DNA from: Elephas maximus indicus
Lineage: Eukaryota > Chordata > Mammalia > Proboscidea > Elephantidae
Direction of reading: 5' to 3'
DNA: 64,000 bases
NCBI RefSeq assembly: GCF_024166365.1
Contig: NC_064819.1
Coordinates: forward strand, 149,488,293 to 149,552,292
The stretch's first letter is position 1; each line of letters opens with the position of its first letter. This document shows positions 20,936 through 32,765 of the stretch, piece after piece. The notes beneath the pieces are model-generated. The model was not told the DNA's origin. It made no database searches and worked only from the letters and a program-made list of their open reading frames with translations. Made by a program: the position numbers and the translations under genes.

Positions 20936-23900
20936 ATGACAGCACTAAAGTCATACCTATCCATAATTACGCTGAATGTAAATGGACTAAATGCACCAAT
21001 AAAGAGAGAGTGGCAGAATGGATTAAAAAACACGGTCCGTCTGTGTGCTGCCTACAAGAGACACACCTTAGACTTAGAGACACAAACTAAAACTCAAAGG
21101 ATGGAAAAAAATATATCAAGGAAACAACAATCAAAAAAGAGCAAGAGTGGCAATATTAATTTCTGACAAAATACACTTTAAAGTTAAATGCACTACAAAG
21201 GGTAAGGAAGGGCACTATATAATGATTAAAGGGACAGTATACCAGGAGGATATAATCATATTAAATATTTATGCACCCAGTGACAGGGCTTCAAGATATA
21301 TAAAACAAACTCTAACAGCATTGAAAAGTGAAATATACAGCTCCAAAATAATGGTACGAGACTTCAACACACCACTTTCGGTAAAGGACAGAACATCCAG
21401 AAAGTAGCTCAATAAACACTTGGAAGATCTAAGAGCCACAGTCAACCAACTTGACCTCATAGACATATAGAGAACACTCCACCCAACAGCAGCCAATTAT
21501 ACTTCCTTTTCTAGTGCACATGGAACCTTCTCTAGAATAGACCATACATTAGGTCATAAAGCAAGCCTTAGCAGAATTCAAAATGTCAAAATATTATAAA
21601 GCATCTTCCCTGGCCATAAGGCCATAAAAGTAGAAATCAGTAACAGAAAAAGCAGGGAAAAGAAATTAAACACTTGCAAACTGAACAATATCCTGCTCAA
21701 AAATGACTGGGTTATAAAAGACTTTAAGGATAGAATAAAGAAATTCATAGAATCCAATGAGAATGAGAACACTATGAGAACCTTTGGGACACAGTTAAAA
21801 CAGTGCTCAGAGGTCAATTTATATCAATAAACGCACGCATACGAAAAGAAGAAAGAGCCAAAATCAAAGAATTACCCCTACAACTTCAATAAATAGAGAG
21901 CAACAAAAGAAACCCTCAGGCCGTAGATGAAAGCAAATAATAAAAAAAATTAGAACAGAATTAAATGAAATAGAGAAAAGAAAAAGCAATTAAAAGAGTT
22001 AGCAAGAACAAAAGCAGGATCTTTGAAAAAAATAACAAAATTGATAAACCATTGACCAAATTGTCAAAAGAAAAACGAGAGCAAGCAAGTAACCCAAATA
22101 AGAAAGGAGATGGGCGATATCACAACAGACCCAACTGAAATTAAAAGAATCATATCAGAATACTACAAAGAATTGTACTCTTAACAAATTTGAAAACGTG
22201 GAAGAAATGGATGAATTTCTACAAACACACTACCTACCTAAACTAACACAAACAGTGGTAGAACAACTAAATAAAACCATAGAAGGAATTGAAAAGGCAA
22301 TTAAAAGCTCCCAACAAAAAAAAAGCCCCGGCCCAGACAGCTTCACTGGAGAGTTCTACCAAACTTTCAGAGAAGAGTTAACACCACTACTACTAAAGGT
22401 ATTTCAGAGCATAGAGAAGGATGGAATACTCCCAAACTCATTCTATGAAGCCAGCATATCCCTGATACCAAAATAAGGTAAAGACACCACAAAAAAAGAA
22501 AATTACAGACCTATATCCCTCATGAATTTAGATGCAAAAATCCTCCACAAAATTCCAGCCAGTAGAATTCAACAACATAACAAAAAACAATTCACCATGA
22601 CTAAATGAGATTCACATCAGGTATGCAGGGATGGTTCAACATTAGGAAAACCATTAGTGTAATCCATCATATAAACAAAACAAAAGACAAGAACCATGTG
22701 ATCTTATCAATTGATGCAGAAAAGACATTAGACAAAGTCCAACACCCATTCATGATAAAAAGTCTCAGGAAGATAGGAATAGAACGGAAATTCCTCAATG
22801 TAGTAAAGGACATTTATACAGAGCCAACAGCCAACGTCATCCTAAATGGAGAGAGTCTGAAAGCATTCCCCTTGAAATCAGGAACCAGGCAAGGATCCCC
22901 TTTATCACCACTCTTATTCAGCATTGTGCTGGAGCAATTAGGCTAGATAAAGAAATAAAGGGCATTGAGATTGGTAAGGAAGAAGTAAAAATATCTCTAT
23001 TTGCAGATGTTGTGATCTTAAACACAGAAAACTCTTAAAGAATCTTCAGGAAAAGTACTGAAATGACTAGAAGAGCTCAGCTAAGTATCAGGATATGAGA
23101 TAAACAAAAATCAGTTGGATTCCTGTACACCAACAAAGAGAACATCGAAGAGGAAATCACCAAAGCAATACCATTTACAGTAGCCCTCAAGATGATAAAA
23201 TACTTAGAAATAAATCTTACCAGAGACATAAAAGACCTATACAAAGAAAAATACAAGACCTTACTGCAAGAAACCAAAAAGACCTACATAAGTGGAAAAA
23301 CATACCTTGCTCATGGATAGGAAGACTCAACATTGTAAAATGTCTATTCTTCCAAAAATGATACACAGATACAATGCAATCCAGATTGAAATTCCAGTTA
23401 TATTTTTTAATGAGATGGAGAAACAAATCACCAACTTCATATGGAAGGGAAAGACGCCTCAGCTAAGTAAAACATTACTGAAAAAGAAGAACAAAGTGGA
23501 AGGTCTCGCGGTACCTGATTTTAGAACATATTATACTGCTGTAGTAGTCCAAACAGCCGAGTACTACAGCAGGTACATAGACCAATGGAACAGAATTGAG
23601 AATCCAGACTTAAATTCATCCACATATGAGCAGCTGATATTTGACAAAGGCCCAAAGTTAGTTAAATGGTGGAAAAGACAGTCTGTTTAACAGATGGTGC
23701 TGGCATAACTGGATATCCATCTGCAAAAAAATGAAACAAGACCTATACCTCACACCATGCAGAAAAACTAACTCAGAATGGATCAAAGACCTAAATATAA
23801 AAGCTAAAACAATAAATATGGAAGTAAAAATAGTGACAATGCTAGGCTCCCTAATACATGGCATAAACAGTACACAAAACATTACTAACAATGCACAAAC

Positions 23901-24420
23901 ACCAGAATAGAAACTAGATAACTAAAAAAAAAAAAACTGGGAGCTCTTAAAATTCAAACACCTATACTAATTCAAAGACTTCACCAAAAGAGTAAAAAGA
24001 CTGGGAAAAAGTTTTTAGGTATGACATTTTTGATCAGCATCTGATCTCGAAAACCTACATGATACTGCAAAAATTCAACAACAAAATAACAAAGCAATTA
24101 AAAAATGGGCAAAGGATATGAACAGGTGCTTCACTAAAAAAGACATTCAGGTAGCTAACAGATACATGAGGAAATGGTCATGATCATTAGCCATTAGAGA
24201 AATGCAAATGAAAACTACAATGAGATTCCATCTCATTCCAACAAGGCTGGCATTAATCAAAAACACACAATAATAAATATTGGAGAGGTTGTGGAGAGAC
24301 TGGAACACTTATTCACTGCTGGTGGGAATGTAAAATGCTACACCCACTTTGGAAATTGATTTGGTGCATCCTTAAAAAGCTAGAAATAGAACTACCATAT
24401 GATCCAGCAATCCTGCTCAT
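20936..24420 (+). pseudogene. L1 ORF2 remnant (copy 1)
   Basis: Encoded the L1 endonuclease-reverse transcriptase. N-terminal block 'LSIITLNVNGLNAPIKREW' is the endonuclease start; the next catalytic segment is frameshifted. RT blocks '[20 protein letters not shown]' (from about 22300) and '[16 protein letters not shown]' are present. At about 22995-23010 the catalytic FADD reads FADV, so the second aspartate is lost. The C-terminal zinc-knuckle region is frameshifted and the end is cut at 24420. Confidence 0.85.
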
Positions 24421-25069
24421 CAGGATTGGAGGAAGACTCATTAACAACCTGCGTTACGCAGATGACACAACCTTACTTGCTGAAAGTGAAGAGGACTTGG
24501 AGCACTTAATAATGAAGATAGATCAAAGACCACAGCCTTCGGTATGGATTGCACCTCAACATAAAACAAAAATCCTCACGACTGGACCAATGAGCAACAT
24601 CATGATAAATGGAGAAAAGATTGACGTTGTCAAGGATTTTGTTTTACTTGGATCCACAATCAACAGCCACAGAAGCAGCAGTCAAGAAATCAAAAGACTC
24701 ATTGCATTGGGTAACTCTGCTGCAAAGGACCTCTTTAAAGTGTTGAAGAGCAAAGATGTCATTTTGAAGACTAAGATGCGCCTGACCCAAGCCATGGTAT
24801 TTTCAGTGTTATCATATGCACGTGAAAGCTGGACAATTAGTAAGGAAGACCGAAGAAGAATTGATGCCTTTGAATTGTGGTGTTGGCGAAGAATATTGAA
24901 TATACCATGGACTGCGAAAAGAATGAACAAATCCGTCTCGGAAGAAGTACAGCTAGAATGCTTCTTAGAGGCAAGGATGGCGAGACTGCATCTTACATAC
25001 TTTGGACATGTTGCCAGGAGGGATCAGTCCCTGGAGAAGGACATCATGCTTGGCAAAGTAGAGGGTTAG
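24335..25069 (+). pseudogene. chimeric reading frame: L1 ORF2 end joined to RTE RT
   Basis: An open frame of 244 codons. Its first ~28 residues are the L1 ORF2 tail (PLWKLIWCILKKLEIELPYD); from about residue 30 it is RTE: 'RIGGRLINNLRYADDTTLLA' with an intact YADD motif, then 'VLLGSTINSHRSSSQEIKRL' and 'YFGHVARRDQSLEKDIMLGK'. The fusion results from a deletion joining the two elements. It lacks the fingers/palm start of RT, so no enzyme activity is expected. Expression is unknown. Confidence 0.85.
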
Positions 25070-25236
25070 CAGAAAAGAGGAAGACCCTCAATGAGGTAGA
25101 CTGACACAGTGGCTGCAACAATGAGCTGAAGCATAACAACGATTGTAAGGATGGCTCAGGAATGGGCAGTGTTTCATTCTGTTGTACATATGGTCGCTAT
25201 GAGTTGGAACTGACTCGTTGGCACCTAACAACAGCA
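24421..25236 (+). repeat. RTE LINE 3' portion
   Basis: Begins at 'caggattggaggaagactca' and runs to the RTE end 'ggaactgactcgttggcacc' with a short 'taacaacagcag' tail. Probably the other half of the RTE copy starting at 17350, brought next to the L1 by a deletion (inference). Confidence 0.9.
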
Positions 25237-25242
25237 GTTGCT

Positions 25243-25292
25243 TCCAGCATCAAAGCAACACACAAGCCACCAGAGTATGACAAACTGAGAGA
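25243..25292 (-). repeat. inverted scrap of the RTE 5' end
   Basis: 'gcttccagcatcaaagcaac' then 'acacaagccaccagagtatg' matches the reversed 5' terminus of the minus-strand RTE at 61151-61200. It lies between two plus-strand RTE pieces. Confidence 0.8.
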
Positions 25293-25311
25293 TCTTGGGG
25301 TAAGGTGAACC

Positions 25312-25964
25312 AAAAGAATGTGGAAATTATCGAACAATATCATTAGTATTACACAGGAGTAAAATTTTGTTGTAGATCATTTAAAAGCAGTTGCAGTGGT
25401 ATATTGACAGGGAACTGCCAGAAATTGAAGCCAGATTCAGAAAAGAATGTGGAATGAGGGATGCCATTGCTGATGTCAGGTAGATCTTGGCTGAAAGCAG
25501 AGGATACCAGAAAGATGTTTACTTGTGCTTCATTGACTATGCAAAGGCATTTGACTGCATGGATCATAACAAATTATGAATAACATTGCAAAGAATAGAA
25601 ATTCCAGAACACTTAATTGTGCTCATGCAGAATCTTTATATAGACAAAGAAGCAGTTGTTCTAACAGAACAAGGGGATACTGCGTGGTTTAAAGTCAGAA
25701 AAGGAGTGCATCAGGGTTGTATCCTTTCACCATATTTATTCAATCTGAACCCTGAGCAAATAATCCGAGAATCTGGACCATATGAAGAAGAATGTGGCAT
25801 CAGGATTGGAGGAAGACTCATTAACAGCCTGCAATATGTAGATAACACAAACCTGCTTGCTGAAAGTGAAGAGGACTTGAAGCACCTACTGATGAAAATC
25901 AAAGACTGCAGCTTTCAATGTGTATTTCACCTCAAAATAAAGAAAACAAAAATCTTCACAGTTG
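25312..25964 (+). repeat. RTE LINE RT segment, split by L1 copy 2
   Basis: RT region from 'tggaaattatcgaacaatat' through 'RIEIPEHLIVLMQNLYIDKE', 'RKGVHQGCILSPYLFNLNPE' and 'RIGGRLINSLQYVDNTNLLA', with the catalytic motif degraded to YVDN. It breaks off at 'aatcttcacagttgg' and continues at 32766. Confidence 0.9.
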
Positions 25965-25976
25965 GGAGAAGCGGAG

Positions 25977-25988
25977 CCAAGATGGCGG
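25977..25988 (+). promoter_or_regulatory. YY1-type site in L1 5' UTR
   Basis: CCAAGATGGCGG at the same distance from the L1 start as in copy 1. Function is inferred from human L1. Confidence 0.6.
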
Positions 25989-27269
25989 AATAGACAGATG
26001 CTTCCATCGAGCCCTCTTTACAACAAAGATCTGAAAAAAACAAGTGAAATGAGTATATTTGTGACAAGCTGGGAGCCCTGAGCATCAAAGGGAAGTTTAG
26101 ACAACAAACTGAGGGGCAGGGGGAGGAAGAGGCCATTCAGAAGTGGAGAGGAGTTACCAGACCTGAGTCATGGGGAGCCCTCAGGCACCATTCCTGGAGT
26201 GGCAGCGGTGGCGGTGGGCTGGTACTAGCGTTCAGTCACAGTTTCCTCAGGGAGAAGCAGGCAGCCACACAGCCCACTCACACATCCGGAACCTGAGGAG
26301 AATGGTGCTCTCGGCAAAGCTAAGTACTTGCGTATCTTTTACTGCACCCCTCCCACCCCCAAGCCGCTTCAGTGGCTGAATCCCTGGGCCTGAGATAGAC
26401 CCTGGTGAGCACCTAGAGCCATCCTTCCGACCTTGGGGAAGGAAAAAATTTGCGACTGGGGGGAAAAGAGAATTTGCTAGCTCCATTAACTGGGGGAGCT
26501 CAGGACAGAAGCGGCTCCTGTCCAGGCATAAACCGTCCGTGGACCTTGAGCACCTTTCCTGTCTGCGTGGACCTGTATGGGCCTATTTTGGGAGAATAGA
26601 CCCTTGTTGGCAAACTTCAACCATTTCAGCTGTGCAGTGGAGGGGTGGGTGTTTGACGTTTGATGTTGCTTTGCCTATTAAACAAGGTCCTCACCTACCC
26701 ACACCAGGGACCTAAGGACTGGTAGCTCCACTCAGGTCACCCAGCCATCTGCAACAGGGGTCCAAAGATAACTGGTACCTCCCAGTCCTTACAACCAAAA
26801 CCTTTGGGTGCCCATGGTCCCTCTGCAGAGCCCACCCACCAGCACGCTCTAGGGAACAGAGACGTGTTTTCCTCAGAGACACTTGGTTGGTTCTCAGCCC
26901 CTTGCCTTGTTCAGAGCGTGCCCCCCTGCTGCAATCAGATACGGGTATATACGCCAATCACCCCTGCCCCTCTAAGACTCTAGGACAGAGCCTGTACCAC
27001 ACACTTGATATCAGCTACCTGGAAATCTGAGCTGAATTTATACAAGAAAACTGAATGGACTCCTAGACTGATATACCTGATAACAGATCTAGCCAGCTGG
27101 GGACAGGACACCAGAGCTCCAAAGGCAAAAATAATCAAGCTAGCTCACTCGAGCAACCCATAGGGGTATACCAAAATAAAACAAAGGAAGCAGCTACGAC
27201 ACAGTAAGCAAGCATAAACTAATACAATAACTTATAGATGGCTCAGAGACAACAGTCAATATCAAGTCA

Positions 27270-28240
27270 CATAAAGAAACAGACCATGATCACCTCAACA
27301 GGCTCTCAAAACAATCCAGGGATCTTCTAGATTAAAGTGCATTCCTGGAATTACCAGATGCAGGATACAAAAGTTTAATATACAGAACTCTTTAAGACAT
27401 CAGGAAGGAAATGAGGCAATAGGCAGAACAAGTCAAGGAACACACGGATAAAGCAACTGAAGAAATTAGAAAGATTATTCAGGAACATAATGAAAAGTTT
27501 AATAAGCTGGAAAAATCCGTAGACAGCAATCAGAAATTCAGAAGATTAACAATAAAATTACAGAATTAGATAACTCAATAGAAAGTCAGAGGAGCAGTAC
27601 TGAGCAAGTAGAAGCTAGAATTTCTGAACTCGAGGATAAACCACTTGGCACTAATATATTTGAAGAAAAATCAGATAAAAGAATTAAAAAAAAATGAAGA
27701 AACCTTAAGAATCATGTGGGACTCTATGAAGAGAAATAACCTACAAGTGATTGGAGTACCAGAACAGGGAGGGATAACAGAAAATACAGAGAAAATTGTT
27801 GAAGATATATTGGCAGAAAACTTCCCTGATACTGTGAAAGATGAGAAGATATCTATACAAGATGCTCATCAAACTCCACATAAGGTAGATCTTAAAAGAA
27901 AGTCACCAAGACACATTATAATCAAGCTTGCCAAAACCAAAGATAGAGAATTATAAGAGCAGCAAGGAATAAAAGAAAAGTCACCTACAAAGGAGAGCCA
28001 ATAAGAATAAGCCTGGACTACTCGGCAGAAACCATGCAGGCAAGAAGGCAATGGGATGACATATTTAAAAAATTGAAGGAAAAAAATTTGCCTGTTGAGA
28101 GTCATATATCCATCAAAACTGTCTCTTAAATATGAAGGTAAAATTAAAACATTTCCAGATAAACACAAGTTGAGGGCATTTGTAAAAACCAAACCAAAAC
28201 TACAAGAAATACTAAAGGGAGTTCTTTGTTTAGAAAATCA
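27270..28240 (+). pseudogene. L1 ORF1 remnant (copy 2)
   Basis: The frame at 27645-27956 carries 'NNLQVIGVPEQGGITENTEK', 'IVEDILAENFPDTVKDEKIS' and 'HKVDLKRKSPRHIIIKLAKT'. These are the RRM and C-terminal domains of the L1 RNA-binding protein. The N-terminal coiled coil is frameshifted. Stops lie on both sides. Confidence 0.8.
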
Positions 28241-28699
28241 ATAATATCAGCTATCAACCCAAGACTAGAACACTGGACAGAGCAACCAGACGTCAACCCA
28301 GAAAGGGAAATCCAAAAAAACAAAGCAAGATTTAAAAAAAAAAAAAAAAGCCCAACACCAGGTAATGGTAATGTTATTATATAAAAGAAGACAACATTAA
28401 AATAATAAAGAGGGACTAAGAAATGTAATCATGCACCTTCCATATGGAGAGGAAGATATGGCGATACAAAGAGAAATAAAAGTTAGTTTTAAATTTAGAA
28501 AAATAAGGGTAAATAATCAGGTAACCACAAAGGAGACAAACTATCCTAGTCATTAAAATAAAATACAAAGAAAAATACAGACTCAGCAGAAACAAAATCA
28601 ACAACAACAAATATGAGGAGAGGACAATATATAAAGAAAATCTAAGCACATAAAATCAAGCGGGAAAAAGAAACTGTCAATACACAAAAAAAGACATCA

Positions 28700-31484
28700 A
28701 AATGATAGTACTAAATTCATACCTATCCATAATTACCCTGAATATAAATGGACTAAATGCATCAATAAAGAGACAGAGAGTGGCAGAACGGATTAAAAAA
28801 CAAGATCCGTCTATATGCTGCCTACAAGAGACACACCTTAGACTTAGAGACACAAACTAAAACTCAAAGGATGGAAAAAAATACATGAAGCAAACAACAA
28901 TCAAAAAAGAGCAGGAGTGGCAATATTAATTTCTGACAAAATAGACTTTAAAGTTAAATCTATCAGAAAGGATAAGGAAGGACACTATATAATGATTAAA
29001 GGGACAATACACCAAGAAGATATAACCATATGAAATATTTATGCCCCCAATGACAGGGCTGCAAGGTACGTAAAACAAACTCTATCAGCATTGAAAAGTG
29101 AGATAGACAGCTCCACAATAATAGTAGGAGACTTCAACACACCACTTTCGGTGAAGGACAGGACATCCAGAAAGAAGCTCAGTAAAGACACGGAAGATCT
29201 AAATGCCGCATCAACCAACTTGACCTCATAGACATATACAGAACACTTCACCCAACAGCAACCAAGTAAACTTTCTTTTCCAGTGCACGTGGAACATTCT
29301 CTAGAATAGACCACATATTAGGTCATAAAACAAGCCTTAGCAGAATCCACAACACTGAAATATTACAAAGCAGCCTCTCTGACCATAGGCCATAAAAGTG
29401 GAAATCAATAACAGGAAAAGCAGGGAAAAGAAATCAAACACTTGGAGACTGAACAATACACTGCTCAAAAAAGACTAGATGATAGAAGACATTAAGGATG
29501 GAATAAAGAAATTCAGAGAATACAGGTTCCTATCAGAACCTTTGGGACACAGCGAAAGCAGTGCTCAGAGGCCAATTTATATCAATAAATGCACACATCC
29601 AAAAAGAAGGGCCAAAATCAAAGAATTATGCTTAGAACTTGAACAAATAGAAAGAGAGCAACAAAAGAAACCCACAGGCAGTGGAAGAAAACAAATAATA
29701 AAAATTAGAGCTGAACTAAATGAAATAGAAAACAGAAAAACAATTGAAAGAATTAACAAGACCGAAAGCTGTTTTTTTGAAAAAATCAACAAAATTGATA
29801 CACCACTGGCCAAAGTGACAAAAGAAAAACAGGAGAGGAAGCAAATAACCCAACTAAGAAATGAGAGGGGTGATACTACAACAGACCCAACTGAAATTAA
29901 AAGAGTTAGATTACTATGAAAACTATACTCAAACAAATTTGAAAACCTGGAAGTAATGGATGAATTTCTAGAAACACACCACCTACCTAAACTAACACAG
30001 AGGTAGAACAACTAAATAGACCCATAACAAAAGAAGAGAGTGAAGAGGTAATCAAAAACTCCCAACAAAAAAAAGCCCTGGTCCCGACAGCTTCACTGCA
30101 GATTTCTACCAAACTTTCAGAGAAGAGTTAACACCACTACTATTAAAGGTATTTCACAGCATAGAAAAGGACGGAATACTACCAAACTCATTCTATGAAA
30201 CTACTATATGCCATTTACAGTAGCCCCCAAGAAGATAAAATACTTAGAAATAAATCTTACCAGCGATGTAAAAGACTTATACAAAGAAAACTACAGTACA
30301 GTTCTGCAAGAAACCAAAAGAGACTTCATAAGTGGAAGAACATACCTTGCTCTTAGATAGGAAGACTTAACATGATAAAAATGGCTATTCTACTAAAAGC
30401 GATCTATTCACTGAATGCAGTTCTGATCGAAATCCCAAGGACATTCTTTAATGAGATGGAGAAACAAATCACCAACTTCATATGGAAGAAGAAGAGGCCT
30501 CGGATAAGTAAGGCATTACTGAAAAAGAAGAACAAAGTGAGAGGCCTTACTCTACCTGATTTTAGAACCTATTATACCGCCACAGTAGTCAAAACAGCCA
30601 GGTCCTGGTACAACAACAGATACATGGACCAGTGGAACAGAACTGAGAATCCAGGCATAAACCCATCCACATATGAGCAGTTGGTATTTGACAAAGGCCC
30701 CAAAACAGTTAAATGGGGAAAAGACAGTCTTTTTAACAAATGGTGGGGGCATAACTGGATATCCATCTGCAAAAAAATGAAACAGGACCCATACCTCACT
30801 CCATGCACAAAAACTAACTCAAAATGCATCAAAGACCTAAATATAAAATCTAAAACAATAAAGATCATGGAAGAAAAAATAGGGACAACATTAGGAGCCC
30901 TAATAAATGGCATAAACAGTATACAAAACATTATAAAGAATGTAGGAGAAAAACTAGATAACTGGGAGCTCCTAAAAGTCAAACACCTATGCTCATCCAA
31001 AGACTTCACCAAAAGAGTAAAAAGACTACCTACAGCGTGGGAAAAAGTTTTTAGCTATGACATTTCTGATCAGCGCCTGATCTCTAAAATCTACATGATA
31101 CTGCAAAAACTGAACTGCAAAAAGACAAATAACCCAGTTAAAAAATGGGCAAAAGACATGAATACACACTTCACTAACGAAGACATTCAGATAGCTAACA
31201 GATATATGAGGAAATGTTCAGGATCGTTAGCCAATAGAGAAATGCAGATCAAAACTACCATGAGATTTCATCTCACTCCAACAAGGCTGGCATTAATCCA
31301 GAAAACACAAAAGAATAAATATTTGAGAGGCTGTGGAGAGATTGGAACACTTGTACACTGCTGGTGGGAATGCAAAATGGTACAACCACTTTGGAAATCG
31401 ATTTGGCGCTTCCTTAAAAAGCTAGAAATAGAACTACCATACGATCCAAAATCCCACTCCTTGGAATATATCCTAGAGAAATAA
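28700..31484 (+). pseudogene. L1 ORF2 remnant (copy 2), RT core deleted
   Basis: Endonuclease start ('SIITLNINGLNASIKRQR' region) and the linker frame at 29479-29919 precede a deletion near 30207 that removes the RT palm with its catalytic aspartates. The C-terminal 370-codon frame (30372-31484) is well kept and includes the zinc knuckle 'CGEIGTLVHCWWEC' and 'FLKKLEIELPYDP'. No RT activity is possible. Confidence 0.88.
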
Positions 31485-31801
31485 GAGCGTTTGCTCGAGC
31501 AGATATATGCACACCCATGTTTATTGGAGCACTATTTACAGTAGCAAAAAGGTGGACACAACCAAGGTGCCCATCAATGGATGAATGGATAAATAAATTA
31601 TGGTATATTCACACAGTGGAACATTACTCATTGATAAAGAACAGTGAGGAATCTGTGAAACATTTCATAACAAGGAGGAACCTGGAAGGCTTTATGCTGA
31701 GTGAAATTAGGCAGTTGCAAAAGGGCAAATATTGTATAAGACCACTATTATAAGAACTGGAGAAATAGTTTAAACTGAGAAGAAAACATTCTTTTGTGTT
31801 A

Positions 31802-31836
31802 CGGGGCGGGGGGAGGGAGGGAGGGTGGGAGGGGGG
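31802..31836 (+). repeat. G-quadruplex-prone tract in L1 3' UTR
   Basis: A G-rich run of at least five G3+ tracts (cggggcggggggagggaggg and onward). Polypurine G-tracts are a recurring feature of mammalian L1 3' UTRs. Confidence 0.8.
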
Positions 31837-32254
31837 ATTCACTAATTAGATAGTAGATAAGAACTACTGTAGGTGAAGGGAAAGACAACACACAATACAG
31901 GGGAGGTCAGAACAATTGGACTAAACCAAAAGCAAAGAAGTTTCCTGAATAAACTGAATGCTTTGAAGGTCAGCGTATTAGGGGCAGGGGTCTGGGGACC
32001 ATGGTTTCAGGGGACGTCTAAGTCAATAGGCGTAATAAAATCTATTAAGAAAACATTCTGCATCCTACTTTGAAAAGTGGCATCCAGGGTCCTAAACGCT
32101 AGCAAGCAGCCATCTAAGATGCGTTAATTGGTCTCGACCCACCTGGATCAAAGGAGAATGAAGAACACCAAGGACACAAGGCAATTACGAGTCCAAGAGA
32201 CAGCAAGAGCCACATGAACCAGCGACTACATCATCCTGAGACCAGAAGAACTAG

Positions 32255-32461
32255 ATGGTGCCGGCTGCAACTGATGACTGCCCTGACAGGGAACACAACA
32301 GAGAACCCCTGAGGGAGCAGGAGAGCAGTGGGATGCAGACTCCAGATTCTCCAAAGACCAGACTTAATGGTCTGACTGAGTCTGGAAGTACCCCCGTGGT
32401 CATGGCCCCCAGACCTTCTGTTGGCCCAGGACAGGAACCGTTCCCGAATCCAACTCTTTAG
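32255..32461 (+). other. short reading frame in L1 3' UTR
   Basis: A 68-codon frame with 'TRLNGLTESGSTPVVMAPRP' and 'SVGPGQEPFPNPTL'. The same frame recurs at 61909-62187 and, diverged, on the minus strand at 17085-16903 and 15858-15658. Either a remnant of coding use or a low-stop consensus; the function is unknown. Confidence 0.5.
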
Positions 32462-32765
32462 ACCGGGATTGGACTGGACAATGGGTTGGAGAGGGATGCT
32501 GGTGAGGAGTGAGCTTCTTGGTTGGATCAGGTGGACATTTGAGACTATGTTGGCATCTCCTGCCTGGAGGGGAGATCAGAGTGTGGAGGGGGTTAGAAGC
32601 TGGTGAAATGGACACGAAAAGAGAGAGTGGAGGGAGAGAGCAGGCTGTCTCATTAGGGGGAGATTAGTTGCGAGTGTATAGCAAGGTGTATATGGGTTTT
32701 TGTGTGAGAGACTGACTTGATTTGTAAACTTTCACTTAAAGCACAATGAAAATTATTTTTAAAAA

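Larger units (their letters stand above)
18203..24420 (+). mobile_element. LINE-1 copy 1, lacking its 3' end
   Basis: Long L1 with a 5' UTR (18203 to about 19480), ORF1 and ORF2, all degraded. It starts at a 'ggccaagatggcggagtag' head, typical of L1 5' ends, inserted in an RTE copy. It stops at 24420 inside the ORF2 C-terminus ('KKLEIELPYDPAI'), where RTE sequence begins. The 3' UTR and tail are missing, and no second target duplication can be found. Confidence 0.92.
25965..32760 (+). mobile_element. LINE-1 copy 2, 5'-to-3' but internally deleted
   Basis: Starts at the 'gagccaagatggcggaatag' head and ends with 'acttaaagcacaatgaaaat' plus an A/T-rich tail. Inserted into an RTE copy; the flanks 25948-25965 and 32762-32779 ('aaaaatcttcacagttgg' and 'aaaaatcatcacaattgg') form an 18-base target duplication with two differences. 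Compared with copy 1, about 0.7 kb of RT is missing at about 30207. It is about 6.8 kb in total and dead. Confidence 0.93.

Noticed and set aside
29577-30011. 144-codon minus-strand frame
   Set aside because: Antisense shadow of the L1 ORF2 linker; hydrophobic composition arises from reading A-rich L1 sequence backwards.
30572-31012. 146-codon minus-strand frame with membrane-like residues
   Set aside because: Antisense to the L1 ORF2 C-terminus.
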